A stretch of 64,000 nucleotides of DNA, taken from positions 96,424,704 through 96,488,703 of the forward strand of contig OX465582.1 in the NCBI GenBank assembly GCA_950022655.1, in the 5' to 3' direction. Positions within the stretch are counted from its first letter, which is position 1. Each line of letters begins with the position of its first letter. The stretch is from Alentia gelatinosa. Its lineage: Eukaryota; Annelida; Polychaeta; Phyllodocida; Polynoidae. The translations under genes and the position numbers were made by a program. Below are positions 22,140 to 34,048 of this stretch, piece by piece. Below the pieces are notes generated by a model. The model saw nothing but the letters and a program-made list of their open reading frames with translations, searched no databases and was not told the DNA's origin.

Positions 22140-22420
22140 ATGACTGTAGGGGTCATAAAAAACAGAGGAAAAAGATGTTTTTTGTGGGGAATCTACTGCC
22201 TACGAGACACTGAGAAAACATGGAAAACACATCGTTATTGGCCATGGAATGAGGATGGTGTATGTTGGAAGGTTTGAACCACTGCTTATTGGTGGGAATG
22301 ATGCTCAATTGATTCTCTCTTTGTTTAACCAAAAACAAAAATTTCAAAACAGAAAAGAGAAACAAAGGTTTCCTTGGAAAAGAGGAAAGCTGCCATCTCT
22401 TATCTCTAAATGGACCAACA
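22140..22420. mobile_element. GGGATGTCAGTTGGGG element, internal part
   Basis: GAAAACACATCGTTATTGGC and GGTTTGAACCACTGCTTATT match internal parts of the copies at 20981 and 44765. Confidence 0.55.
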
Positions 22421-24179
22421 GTGTAAAGTTCTTTATTATATACCCATGCAGTATATTTGATAATTACGTACTGCTGCTCCCTATGCAGTATAAATTATAT
22501 ACTGAACCCTGTGCAGTACACTATTATACTGAACACGTTGAAACATAATCAGTTAGTCGGCTTTCATGCTGACATGTCTTCCATGCCAATCCATGGTAAG
22601 ATTTTACTTTTGGGGTTTAATTTATTAATTTTTTTATTTATTTTGGGCTTAATTTAATTGATGTTATTTAAAGAGCAACAATTCCCCATCTCGTTTTGTA
22701 GCATGTACAGCATGGTCAGGTCGTTCTATATGAATACAGTTAATGGTAAGACAGGGAGAGCCTCAATAATTGAATACCGTCCAGGATCATTGCTTCTAGA
22801 TGATAACTAATACCCACTCTTTGCACAAATGTACTCACACCTACGATCATACGTCACTATGGTACTTGAGCCAAACCGTCCATTGGCGTAAATGCTTAGC
22901 TGTGATAAGACACAGAATTGGATGACCATATACATTTCCGTGGATAAGGGTAGCTAGTGTCACGATCCAAAATATTGGTATGTGAAACATACAAATTATA
23001 TCCCTTGGCCTAATGGACCAAGCTGGCTGCGTGGCACGCCGCGGGAGGCGATCCCCCTTGGTTACGATCAACAGGGTCGCCCCCACGCGGTAAACACGGA
23101 GCCAGCATATAATCCTGATCTCTACGTACTCGAGTCCGTCCAATCAGCGCAGTGCATTGTAACACCATCTATAATAAAGCTTGTAATTGGACGAAGCCTT
23201 GAATTCATTCATTCAGCTTACTATTCACAACAGATAGTAACACTATCATGTACCACCAACTTATATATACTCTCATTGGTCAGAAAAAGTTATTGCTTTG
23301 ACACTTTTTTCTGAATCATCTAGCAAAAGTTTCTACTGAATGAGTCAAATTTGGGGGTGTACTAATCCTGTCCATAATTTCGGAAAGAATTCATCGGAGA
23401 CACCTCAATAAATATGTGCGTATTGGCATCAGTACTATGCTTTTACAAAGTACCGTTTGGGTGTGCAAAGTATACGATTTCTATACTTACAATCATGAAC
23501 TTATGGGCTAAAGTAATCTGACATTGTCTTCCTCACAAGGATTCTCAATACATATGCCTGACATAATAGGAGTTACTGGTTTATGAGCCTATATCTAGCA
23601 TAATATTTGTCCAAAAGAGATTGAAGTGGGAGTTCATCAAAGGAATTTGTGAGCTTGCATGATGTAATTATTTAGAAATATGTCTATTATTGTACTTAAT
23701 GCATAAAGATTCTAATTCTAGTGAAGAGTGATGCTCAGTACAGGAAATTTGTAAAAAATGGTTGTTGTGAAGTTTACCATAACCTAAGGTAAAACCATGA
23801 AGACCACAATGCAAAGACGAACAGCTTTTATGTGCGATGACAGTACAAAGTGACTCATTATTGAACGTGTCTCCTAAGAGGATGTGTCTTCTTCCTTTAA
23901 AGTAATTTTTCACCCATCATATTTAGCGAATCCCATGAGGTATTTTTATCTGCTCTATTAACTCGTGACCTACCCACAGGAGGGACTGGTGTGATATTAT
24001 CACCGTGTGATCCTTAACATACATTTTAACTTCCTCATTCCGTTCTCCTACATAAGAATGGGGGACATTAAAAAACTATATCAACTAAATATCCATGATA
24101 TACAGGCAGCCATTGTTGTCTATGTCTTTAAAAATCAATTAGGTAATGTTTGCATACCTAGGTACCATCAACAATTTTT
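22421..24179. other. Intronic, no gene recognised
   Basis: Mostly AT-rich. A GC-richer patch at 23020-23150 contains overlapping unrecognised ORFs on both strands. Confidence 0.45.
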
Positions 24180-24288
24180 GAAAGTTTGTGTATGGCCTTT
24201 CTTTATTCTTTTACGTACAAGACTGGAAGAGTGGGTGTGGGGGTCCAAAATTTCAGAAATTCCGCGTACATACTTTGTGGATGGCGCC
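24180..24288. mobile_element. Fragment of GGGGCCATCCATAAA-type MITE
   Basis: GTCCAAAATTTCAGAAATTC and GCGTACATACTTTGTGGATG match the right half of the element at 35007. Confidence 0.6.
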
Positions 24289-24822
24289 CTACCTATATAT
24301 GTGTTGCATTCAATTAGAATTTGTACCGCTCCATCCAACAGTTAAAGTCGCAGATGCTTTGGTATTTGCGGGTGTCCATCTCACATCGAATCCGCTCGGA
24401 AAAGTGATAGCTGAGGAAGTTGATTGATTATTTACTGAAGTGGCCTCCAGTGACAAAATATGGACACGTTTTTCTTCGTTCCTGGTTTGTGGAGCCATAC
24501 CCTCGTACCAAACAATCATATCTAGAGATTTTCTTATTAAATCAGTCAGCTTTTTCGCTGAAGATCAGGAAAAAAATATCTACCAGCCAGTAGCAAACAT
24601 CCTTTAGGGCGCAATTTATCAGAAAGTAACTCCGATCAGGAAGTTATGCTGGTCCTTGCACAAGAAGAAAAAAGCATAAGTAAAGCAAACAATCCAAAAA
24701 AAATAAAAATAAACATCCAGCAACTGGAATGAGTTTATATTTCGAACAAACAGCACCAGGATCCTACCACAACTTGAAACCAGAAACCTGTCTTTATAAT
24801 GCCTCTCCATATTGTCTATTTA

Positions 24823-25172
24823 GTACTGGTTCCACCAATATGATGGTTTTGCCGCGTTATATCTTGGTATCTCTTGTTATATCTTACAGTATCGTGATTT
24901 GTCTTACCTCCTTTATCGTGACATGTCGCGCACGATGGTTTGTGTATTTTTTCGCAATGATTTATGTCTTTTTTGGTGCTCCACCACCGCGGCACCTCGC
25001 GATCTATTGCCGACATATCGCGATCTATCGTGACCAGATCGCGGTGAAGGTAACTTCCAGACCGGAGCATCGCGGCAAATATGCACACAATTACTCAGAA
25101 CCCAGCAAAATTCAGGAAAATAACCAAATCGCGACTAATCTCGCTATATCTTGTGTGTTGGTGGAACCAGCA
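24823..25172. mobile_element. Inverted-repeat element with TATCGCGATC words
   Basis: Ends GTACTGGTTCCACCAA and TTGGTGGAACCAGCAC are inverted at 15 of 16 positions. The interior repeats TATCGTGAC, TCGCGATCTAT and related words in both orientations. The plus ORF across it is unlikely to be a gene. Confidence 0.7.
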
Positions 25173-25392
25173 CTTTCTTCGCGATGTGGCCGAGCAGTGG
25201 TAGAACCAAGCTTAACATGGTGAACACAATCCCGCAGCAGTCAATATCATAGAGCAATAGGGTGTGCTGACTCGGCAGCTTCACCTGCTAACAACGTACA
25301 GGGATTGGTGAGTGGGTGGGCGCGGTTGTCATTCTCATTTCCCCTTCAGGCTAAGTTGCTACACTAACTTCCAATAGTGCTGTCTTTCCCTG

Positions 25393-25687
25393 TTATCTCA
25401 CCCCGGTATTTTTCTCCATAGACTTAACGTTGGGAACTCGTATCTAACGCCCATGAGATATTTAGGAAAAATATCCAATGGGAGATTATGTAACAAATGT
25501 TAGCCCATTAGTCAATGTGAAGGGTGAGATAAATTCAGAAACCCATTCAAGTTTAGTGTCAGAGCTCAATCCCATCTTGTTTGAATCTCTAGCTAATTCA
25601 CGCGGCTTCGCCTTGTGAATTACTACGAGATTCAAACTCGATGGGATACGTGCTCAGACCCTAAACTTTCATAGGTTTCCTCTATAA
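25393..25687 (+). mobile_element. Two-hairpin composite element, well preserved
   Basis: TATCTCACCCCGGTATTTTT, inner ACGTTGGGAACTCGTATCTA, closing AAGGGTGAGATAAATTC. Then a hairpin with arms TCCCATCTTGTTTGAAT and ATTCAAACTCGATGGGA and tip CGCGGCTTCGCCTTGTG. Confidence 0.87.
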
Positions 25688-25796
25688 TATTGCAGCCATT
25701 TCTAGGTGTGTAGATCGATTATCGAATAAACGGAAACCAGCTATATCGTACATCTATGGTTTTTTTTATTCCACTGTAAAGTTATTTTATCAGCCT

Positions 25797-25998
25797 GGGG
25801 CCCCTTGAATGATCTAGGATCGTACATGTAGACCCTTTTTTGTACGCCATAGAGACCCAGGGACACGATGTGGGCCAACTTTATTCAACACTTATCGACG
25901 ACCTTATGGAAGGCTAAGACTGACGACTAAATGACAAACCTTGTGCGAGGTACAGAAAATGGTCTTCATGTAAGATCCTAGATTATTCAACGGGCCCC
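25797..25998. mobile_element. GGGGCC...AATCTAGGATC MITE, complete
   Basis: Inverted ends GGGGCCCCTTGAATGATCTA and TAGATTATTCAACGGGCCCC, extending over about 35 bp. The interior has CTTATCGACGACCTTATGGA. Confidence 0.87.
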
Positions 25999-26052
25999 GG
26001 AATTGTTGGATTCACCAGGGCAGACTTTAAAGATGTTAGTTCAGTATTATGG

Positions 26053-26370
26053 AGAAACCAAACAAGAGTTAGCCCTGTTGTTGTTTATTGCATGACGGCA
26101 AGATTGCGTATTACTGCGCGAGGCGAAGCCGAGAGCAGTAATACGCGATCTTGCCGGAGTGCGATGAACAATAACAGGACTAACTCGAGTTTGGTTTAGA
26201 ATTTATCCTACCCCGCCCGTCTAAATTACTTCTACATTAACAAATGACATCATTTGTCAAGTGTATCCCACTAGAGCAATATTTTTCATTTTTCTGAACT
26301 CCAGACCGAATACAGTGACCCAATGTTAAGCCTATGGAGTTTTTTTTATTAGGGGTAGGATAAAGTATAG
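26053..26370 (-). mobile_element. Two-hairpin composite element, TATCCTACCCC subtype
   Basis: Hairpin with arms of about 60 bp (GGCAAGATTGCGTATTACTG against CAGTAATACGCGATCTTGCC) and tip GCGAGGCGAAGCCGAG. Then module TTATCCTACCCCGCCCG to ATTAGGGGTAGGATAAAG. Confidence 0.87.
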
Positions 26371-26890
26371 AAGTCAGGCAACATAAGCAGACCAGAGAGG
26401 ACTTCCCATCCATTCCCAATTATCTGTTTCAAGGACGTCTCTAGGAGCACGAATGCGATGTGTCGTTAATTCATGGCGAATCAAAAAGGAAAGAGAGAGG
26501 ATGCGCTTGAAATCTAAATCAAGACTTTTTTCAATTCATTCAATTAAATTACTTCACTCCTGTAAAACTGATTGAAACAAAGTATGATCTCGAACTGCGG
26601 GGATTTATTTGTTTGGATTTGAATTAACATAGGCATTAAAAATTTTAAAATCCGTCCGTCAACTCTATTTCCAAAAACACTCCCTGCACGAATCAACCTA
26701 CAACATTGACCACTGTAATATCATGAACAGTAAAGTGAGACCATGCAATCATAGTCGATAATATCAATGTGAATATAACTAAAACAAAAACTACCAGCTG
26801 TTAATGGACGGTTAAAGGGAAGTTAAAATGGCCGCCGTTTGCGTGATACACTTTGGACGACAAACTATGTCGACTTATTTTAACCTGTCG

Positions 26891-27201
26891 TTGGTTTTTG
26901 GTTGTTTGCGTAGTTTAACGTCCAATATGTTCTATTAGACTAACTTTGGGTTTGATGGTGAACAAATCTACGAGATGAATTAAGGTGGAAATCCCATCCC
27001 TACATATTTACCGAGGTGAGAGTTCTTTTACTTCCCATACCACATGTATAGACATGGTATAAGAACGATTGGCTTTTGATATAGCAGTAAATCTACCACG
27101 GCTTAGGGTGAAGGAGGGACGTGGTTGCAGTGGGACTCGAACCCACAAGGTCCTACAACCTTGGGGTTACGAGTTTAGTGCCTTATCCGCTGATCTGTCA
27201 C
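26891..27201 (-). mobile_element. tRNA-derived SINE, copy 6
   Basis: Tail GTTTAACGTCCAATATGTTC. The tRNA-like head retains GTGGGACTCGAACCCACAAG, the best preserved T-arm of the copies. Confidence 0.85.
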
Positions 27202-28162
27202 TTAAAAGGTTTTGTATGCTGAAATACAACAAGATGATGGAACACTAGAAAGCCCAGAGACCGCTGCCGTATTAGAAATTCAGTTCTACTTACTATCTTA
27301 ATCACTCTATAGATAATTACAGCCTGCATACATATGATTGAGTTTTGGAGTATTGCAAATCAAAGGAATATCGACACTTCTGCAAGGTTCATCAAACATA
27401 AACAAATAAAGATCGTTTCAAGAAAGGGAATTAATTACCAAGATGTCGTGTCTTTTTTTCACACCTGTGCTTATAGAATATATAACCAGTGATCTAAACG
27501 TCAATAAAAAAGTCATTAATCATTATATACCTATCCCAGTAATTGTCCCATTTACGAAACTGTGCTATGGTATCGGTAATCTTGGCATACGAACATACTC
27601 TGCAGAGTATGCTCGAATGAAAAATAAAAACACACCCACTCAGAATCTGCAGTGCGCATACCGTCACAAGGAACAGGGTAACTTCCACCGTCCAAGCACA
27701 CTCTGGATAGCGGATTGACATCGTCATGTTTTTTTTGGTAAATATCTAAATAATCATCTATATATAAGGTGTGTAAGGATAGTTTAACCTAATTAGCTTG
27801 TTGGGATAGTATACCATACATTGTTTTGTTTACAAAACTCATTCTATGAGCTTGCTAAGTAAATCTCGCCCTATCGCAAACCATTCCAACAAACTAAATA
27901 AGTTTCACCAACACACCGTAATCACTCGTTGATAATTACACGTCCATTTCTCACAGACAACATATGCCAATTGATTCATCGCTCTTGATCAAACACCCAC
28001 AAAACATTGCATAACACTTTGCGGTATGACGAGGTGTTGTGTAAACACGCGGATGTGGATGGGGATGGGCATTTTCGCCACTGAATCCCGCCAGCGCGGG
28101 AAAGATGAAGGCACGGTTGACAAATGTCGGCTGCTTCTGAGTACACAAACAACATGACTCAC
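27202..28162. other. Intronic, no feature recognised
   Basis: AT-rich. Complementary ORFs at 27443-27727 are unrecognised. A GC-rich patch at 28030-28160 adjoins the linker exon. Confidence 0.45.
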
Positions 28163-28246
28163 CCAGCACGCCAGATGACGCGAACGCCCAGGGAATCTCC
28201 TCGAAGCCCCGCTCAGGGTTGGCTCCGTTTAGGTCTCCAAAATATC
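28163..28246 (-). CDS. BCOR: BCOR-like exon: ankyrin-PUFD linker
   Basis: An 84-nt exon in phase 1 at both ends. The acceptor is a run of T ending CAG and the donor CTGG|GTGAGT. The split codon with the ankyrin exon is Gly. The exon encodes YFGDLNGANPERGFEEIPW and then AFASSGVL. Vertebrate BCOR has YLNDLQGR followed by WDFYGSS at the same place, so the aromatic and Ser-Ser positions align. Residues about 436-463. This short linker connects the ankyrin domain to the PCGF-binding PUFD. Its identity is supported by matching phases on both sides as well as by residue similarity. Confidence 0.9.
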
Positions 28247-28829
28247 CTGAAAAAAATAGGAAAAGAAGAAAATGATTACACAACATTATGTGCATGGGTT
28301 ACGTGCTCCATGACTATATTTTGCTATGTTTGCACATGTAAACTGTATGTGGTGTGGATTCCAAGCACGATGCAAAATGCTCGAAAGTGTATGGAGAAAA
28401 TAAGATATCAGGCCGCCCTATGAATACACCCCCACATGAAAAAAGACCTACTGCGATAGGCCGACGGTTGCATATTTCCTTACTTTCATTTTATCATTAT
28501 GACGAGATAAAATTGGCATCTCGAATACCTGCCTTTACTAAAGGTTTATATGCATTTTTTACGTTGTAAAGTGCTTTATTTAACCGAATGAATCCAGTGA
28601 GTAGCAATATTTCTTATCTTCGTTGAGTAACGGTTATAGAGTGTTCCGAATGCCCTTTTCCTTATAGCTATCACAGAATGATAGTTACAGTAACGCGGAC
28701 TTTGCTCGCATGATCCGTGGTTAGTTGTGACATTTTGCTGGCATTCGTCCCACACGTGATGTGTGAACTGTATGAATTATTCATGTTCACCAAATCAACA
28801 AAGGCGAGACATAAGTCATTTTATGTGTA

Positions 28830-29075
28830 GTTATCCCACCCTGGTATTTTTCTCCATAGGCTTAACGTTAAGAACTCATACTCCATGGACGTGAAGGAAG
28901 TGCACCCCATACTCAATAGCTAATTAGGTGATTTATTTCATTAATTGATATAATATGGGATGAGATAAAATCATAGACCCACTTGATAAAAATAACTTGG
29001 TCCGTATTCCACCTTGTTTGACCGCTTGGTGGAGTACGGACCAAGTTATTTTCATCTCGCGAGTTTCCTTCTAAA
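28830..29075 (+). mobile_element. Two-hairpin composite element
   Basis: TTATCCCACCCTGGTATTTT to TATGGGATGAGATAAAATC. The following hairpin pairs AATAACTTGGTCCGTATTCC with its complement at about 29033-29052. Confidence 0.82.
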
Positions 29076-29907
29076 TATACATGAACATCAGTCTGTTATT
29101 GATGTAATATAGACTTGCCCGGATGTTCTAGCACAGTAAACACATGTATGTACTTCAGCGTAATGTTATGCGTCATCACAATGTGAAGAACATACACAAT
29201 AGTGTAAAGACGAATGTATTGATAATAGGGAACTATCAAATACTATAGATTATTTGATTCTGATGTCGTACTGTAATATCAGTAAAATAGGTTACCGATT
29301 TCTCGCTTAAATACTCGTTTTATGCGCATAGATATCGGAGTTTTTCCATGATACGTGGATTGATGTGACAGAAGATGCTTGTATTGATGTCATCAAAAGA
29401 CCATTTACACGTTCCAGGAAATTCTAGATACGATTTTTTTTAAATGTATTTATACTGAAACCAATCAGTACTGATGTACTGGTTTGCGTACGGACTCAGT
29501 GTACAATATGATTACAATATAAGTTCATTGGAATAAAACAAGATATCTTCCAATTTAAATACCAATGATTTCTGAGATGTTATATATAAGATGCCAGTAA
29601 CTTCCAGCATTTCTTTCCCTTTCATCAAGGTACCAATCCAAACCATAAATGAAGTCAACACCTTGTACACAACGATAACCATAGATCTGCTTTGAGCAAT
29701 CTCAAGACTAACAAAGTTTACACATGTACATGAATTAATCTTGTACGTATCTCTTTGTAATGGCGGGTATCAATATAATTTACGTCTGAATATGAAAAGA
29801 CAAATTAAAAATCAAGGAAACAGTAGTCTAGAAAGACCAGTTGCTTTGAAAGAAATGCTGATATAATATATTGTATATATCTGCTAATCAAATGTGGCTA
29901 AACTCAC
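29076..29907. other. Intronic, no feature recognised
   Basis: AT-rich single-copy-looking sequence up to the donor of the ankyrin-3 exon. Confidence 0.45.
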
Positions 29908-30053
29908 CTCGTAGCAGTTGCCGCATGGCGTCGCTCTTGGCAAGTTTCATGACGTCACGTCCGCCAAACGACACTAGTTTGGTATCGACGCCGCACGCCA
30001 GTAAGAGACGCACGATCTGCGCGTTGTTGTTGTCAACGGCGTCGTGCATGGGT
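29908..30053 (-). CDS. BCOR: BCOR-like exon: ankyrin repeat 3 and capping helix
   Basis: A 146-nt exon with acceptor TCCCCCACAG and donor CGAG|GTGAGT, entering in phase 2 and leaving in phase 1. The split codon with the previous exon gives Arg, so the joined text reads DGTR-PMHDAVDNNNAQIV. Repeat 3 continues RLLLACGVDTK, followed by VSFGGRDVMKLAKSDAM and a final helix. Vertebrate BCOR has PLHDAVENDHLEIVRLLL and a comparable GRTIMKM segment, so both repeat and cap are conserved. Residues about 387-435. CpG dinucleotides are frequent, unlike the AT-rich intron on either side. Confidence 0.97.
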
Positions 30054-30147
30054 CTGTGGGGGAGAAACCAGAGAAAAGTTCACTCCATCATTACTGTCAG
30101 AAGGCAAGGAGCACACGATCTAACCCATAAGACAAACTCCCGCTACA

Positions 30148-30317
30148 GTACGGGGCCATCCATTACGTATGTACGCAGAATTTCCTTTTTTTTTACCCAC
30201 CCACCCACCCCCATTAGTGCGTACCCCCATAAAGTATGTACATGTACGCAGAATTTCCAAAAAAATTTACCCACCCACCCCCATTTGTGCGTACTGACTT
30301 TATGGATGGCCCCTATT
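30148..30317. mobile_element. GGGGCCATCCATAAA-type MITE
   Basis: Begins GGGGCCATCCATTACGTATG, ends ACTTTATGGATGGCCCCT. Two internal TACGCAGAATTTCC blocks are each followed by a CCCACC tract. Confidence 0.82.
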
Positions 30318-30654
30318 TTAAGTAAAGCTTATTGCTAGCGATGGAACCATTGGAAGATTGATTGATTTAAATCCAACCGTTACTCCAGTATAGATAAAAT
30401 CTTTAAAAACAAAACAAAAAACAACATAGGCAGCGTGTATCTACGTACCCGTACCATACAGATATGGTGTATGCTTCGGGCTGCAAAACCCGGCGCATAC
30501 GAAAAAATTGTGCATATGAAAAACATAATGCGTACCCAAAATGAACTAATATGTCAGGAAAGGTAGATAATAAATACAATATAGACTGGTTTCAGATAAA
30601 ATCGGCTGTATGCTCCGAGGAGCTGCCTGTGTGTAATATAAGGAGGTGTACTAC

Positions 30655-30875
30655 TGTACGAGGTGTTAGCCGAGCGTAGTGAGAAACAGACCTGACCAGA
30701 GTGCGAGAAACACTAACGCTACTCACTCAAGTTGAGTTTAGTATTTATCCTACCCCGTCTTCAATAATTAATTTCTTACATGCGTGCAATACATAACACT
30801 TTACTACACGCTCGCCAGGATACAGTCAACCTCTGTTAAACCTAGGGCGCTTTTTATTAGGGGTAGGATCATACA
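30655..30875 (-). mobile_element. Two-hairpin composite element, TATCCTACCCC subtype, partial
   Basis: Tip ACGAGGTGTTAGCCGAGCG, then TTATCCTACCCCGTC to ATTAGGGGTAGGATC. The hairpin arms are degraded. Confidence 0.7.
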
Positions 30876-30974
30876 ACATGAAGAAATTATGAAAAACGAA
30901 GTGGTATCACAGGGAATACACTCTATGGGACATGTCTTCACAATAAAAAAAAGAGACCCACAAAGTAAACTTAC

Positions 30975-31138
30975 CGCGTTCCGTCATGCGCATTGGCGTT
31001 TATGTCAGCGCCGTGACTAATGAGCATGCGCGCTGCGGCCACGTGACCACGCACGCAGGTCTCGTGGAGTGGCGTGTATCCCGCGTTGTCCCGAGAGTTG
31101 ACGTCGAAGCCGGACTGGAGACAATACAGCACGACTTC
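30975..31138 (-). CDS. BCOR: BCOR-like exon: ankyrin repeats 1-2
   Basis: A 164-nt exon with acceptor CTTGTCAG and donor ACGCG|GTAAGTT, entering in phase 0 and leaving in phase 2. It completes ankyrin repeat 1 with EVVLYCLQSGFDVNSRD, which parallels vertebrate BCOR EVVLYCLE, and encodes all of repeat 2. Repeat 2 carries the classical motif YTPLHETCVRGH and the turn GADINANAHDG. Residues about 332-386. The second repeat has the canonical TPLH tetrapeptide and a complete helix-turn-helix, so the fold looks intact. The intron to the next exon is the shortest of the gene, about 0.9 kb, and still contains two mobile elements. Confidence 0.97.
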
Positions 31139-31334
31139 CTGACAAGACACAAGGGTGAAAGAGACATGTGAGATAGCGACCAACCAAAGCACTGCCATTG
31201 CGGGAGGATGGGCTGATAATATAGAGGATACAATGATAGCCCAACAGACACTGTAACCACCTGGTAATGAGAACATGAAAGGCTTTACCTGTACCACAGA
31301 CTCATGCGACCCTATCTAGCTCCGTGCTTGTACA

Positions 31335-31695
31335 TTTGTTTATCCTACCCCTAATAAAAAACTCCATGGGCTTAACATTAGCGGACTGTATTTGGTCTAC
31401 GGTGCAGGAAAATGAAATTTATCGCTCTAGTGGGATACAGTTGTCAAATGACGTCATTTGAAAAGCGACCAATGATCATCACTGATTATCGGTGAGTTTT
31501 ATGTCATTTTTTAATTTGCTGAAGTAATTCAGACAGGGTAGGATAAATTCTAAACCAAACTCGAGTTAGTCATGTTGTTTATCGCACTCCGGCAATGTCG
31601 TGTATAACTGCACTAGGCTTTGCCTCGCGCAGTAATACACGACATTGCCGTCGTGCGATAAACAACAACACGACTAACTCTCGTTTGGTTTCTCC
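31335..31695 (+). mobile_element. Two-hairpin composite element, TATCCTACCCC subtype
   Basis: TTATCCTACCCCTAATAAAA to CAGGGTAGGATAAATTC. Then a hairpin with stem GGCAATGTCGTGTATAACTG against CAGTAATACACGACATTGCC and tip ACTAGGCTTTGCCTCGC. It is the inverse orientation of the copy at 26053. Confidence 0.88.
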
Positions 31696-32127
31696 TAAGT
31701 ATCTATATATTACCTAGAAGTCATGAAAATATGGTATTTTTATGCCATTATCTGGGGTATAATCATTGTTCCACGTTATGCAGATGATATGCAGGTCTTT
31801 TCTCTCAGGATAACGTCCTACAATGGCCATTGTATTTTTTTCTATATGGTACTTTTAGGCTACATATCATGCTTTGTTTCTTTTATGATGTTTTTCTATG
31901 CCGGACTAGACATCTATGACACTAGGATGTCAGAGTCAGTGTCACCCTCTTGTGAATACTATCAAAAGTATATTGTTTATTTCACCTTATAAGCCATCAA
32001 ACTGGTCGTAGATAGATACCATATGGTCTTTATCTATGGTCATAAGGAGCAGCGAATTAATACTAGATAGGTGTGAGTAATATACACTCACTCTCCTTAC
32101 TCCCGAGAGATGGTCCAAAGTAATGTG

Positions 32128-32283
32128 ATATAAGAAAACGTAGTAAGCGAGCCCGTAGCGATTACCGTTCGAGGTCTTTTGTCACCTGAAATATGTCCCG
32201 GTGCCAGAGGCGGAGGTACGTATTTCATGGGGCAAAATACCGAGAACGGAATCGCTACGGGTTCACGTATTATGTTTCCTTAT
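32128..32283. mobile_element. Long hairpin element
   Basis: Left GAGCCCGTAGCGATT and CCGTTCGAGGTCTTTTG; right CGAGAACGGAATCGCTACGG and GTTCACG. Shares end sequence with the hairpin at 17838 but has a different stem interior. Confidence 0.75.
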
Positions 32284-32439
32284 TTTCATACAGCCAAAAT
32301 TATTTTTAAAAGTCATTTTATGTTCATGTACTTATAAAATGCAATATGGGTACAGGGTGCCCGAACATTCATTACGTCTCAGTGAGCCAGAACATTATCT
32401 ATACTACACCCATGGCAGTGGGTAGTATTTCATAGACTT

Positions 32440-32750
32440 TCGGCCATAGGTGCATAATATAGAGAAAACCTATGGAATGGAAGTTTAAGGTCGGAGCTCG
32501 TATCCCATCGAGTTTGAATCACGTAGTAATTTGCAAGGCAAACCTGCGTACATTATGTAGCGATTCGAACGAGCTCTGACCCTAAACCTGAATAGGTTTC
32601 TGAATTGATCTCTTCCTTAACATTGGCTAATGGGCTAACATTTGTGATATAATGACCCATTGGGTATTTTTTCTAAATATTTCATGGGCGTTGGATACGA
32701 GCTCCCAATGTTAAGTCTATGCAGAAAAAATATCAGGGGTGCGATGATAT
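32440..32750 (-). mobile_element. Two-hairpin composite element
   Basis: Hairpin arms GAGCTCGTATCCCATCGAGT and GATTCGAACGAGCTC. Then the TTAACATTGGCTAATGGGCT block and end ATATCAGGGGTGCGATGAT. Confidence 0.77.
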
Positions 32751-33119
32751 ATTATTCCGTTCAAGGTCAGTTGTCGATTTCATACGGCTTGACGCCGATA
32801 GGCGGGAGACCGTATGAAATGGATGACTGGTCGAGAACAGGAACCATGTCATTCACAGTAAGGACGTTTGCTGATTATCATATATTTCAAATCGATGAAA
32901 TTTGTTTAATGACTTATGAAGACGGAGTCACAGCGATATCCGAATATCCCCGAACAGATTCCATTCAGGTACACTCACTATGTCTCCATATATTATGAAT
33001 CCTTGTCAGTCCTAGATAGTCGACCAGGTTATAAATCCTACTGACTCCTTTGACCTAGGCCGTGTTACACCTATTAAAACGCCATAAAAACGGACCCGTC
33101 CGTTTGACTTATAAAAGCT

Positions 33120-33320
33120 AATCCTGTAAGACTGAGTCGCTCCCACGTCGCCCATTGAGAAGCTCAGTGCTGCTCGCATTGATCGTGGCTGGCCGCTGCA
33201 CGGCCGGCCGGCCGGCCGGCTGCCACATCTCTCTGCGATCACTCTGACACCCGCACCCAGCAACACACGCACACACACTGCTCCGAGCATCCCTCGCCCA
33301 CGTGTGTATCATCCTACAGG
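33120..33320. other. GC-rich islet with (CCGG)n
   Basis: A CGGCCGGCCGGCCGGCCGG run near 33201 and CpG-rich flanks. CATCCTACAG|GTAGGC near 33319 resembles a plus-strand donor, but no recognisable exon precedes it. Confidence 0.4.
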
Positions 33321-33410
33321 TAGGCGTGAGGAGGGAAGACCCACGCAGCAAGGCAGCAATAATCATGTGTCTGTGTAGTGATTTACACATTATCATTATC
33401 ATTATATACC

Positions 33411-33662
33411 TGTGTCCTTATTATCATATACCTAGAAATCATTAAAAATGCCATTTTACAACTCACTCTTCTTTTCAGAATGATAGTGTTCACGTGATAC
33501 AGATTCGAACTCGGTGAATATTTCCGACCAAAATATCTCTGAACAGATTCCATTCAGGCACACTCACTATATCTTCTTATTATCATATACCTAGAAATCA
33601 TGAAAAATGCTATTTTACAACTCACTTTTTTCCCGAATGAAAGTGGTCACGTGATACAGAGG
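33411..33662. repeat. Direct duplication
   Basis: Segments 33411-33505 and 33581-33662 both run from TTATTATCATATACCTAGAA through TTTTACAACTCACT to CACGTGATACAGA. The spacer also repeats ACAGATTCCATTCAGG from 32957. Confidence 0.8.
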
Positions 33663-34048
33663 GACGTATGGATATTCTTTCGTCACTCAGTGACGAACGA
33701 AATCTGTACTCCTGATCAGTAAAAGTGAGGCATTCGCCCACAGGTGTATAATACATTAATATACTTCAGGTTTAGCTCAAATAGTCAAATTACACGCACT
33801 CGAAACTATAGAGCAAGGATTCATTTCTAATCCTTTTAGGGTTATAAGTCTGACTTTGTTATACATGTATATATAAAACAATCTTTGAAGCATAAAACAA
33901 TTTCATTGTGCCAGATCAACTTCCTATGACAAGTCTAGACGTATGACCAGAGACTGAGAGATATTCGTAAAAAAAATAAAACCGAGCTATTGACTATGAA
34001 GAAGGCGGCTGTCCGGAAACCATTGATGAAGGTACACAGGGTCGGAAG

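Noticed and set aside
24729..25223. 164-codon plus ORF
   Set aside because: It spans an inverted-repeat element with internal word repeats and matches no recognised protein.
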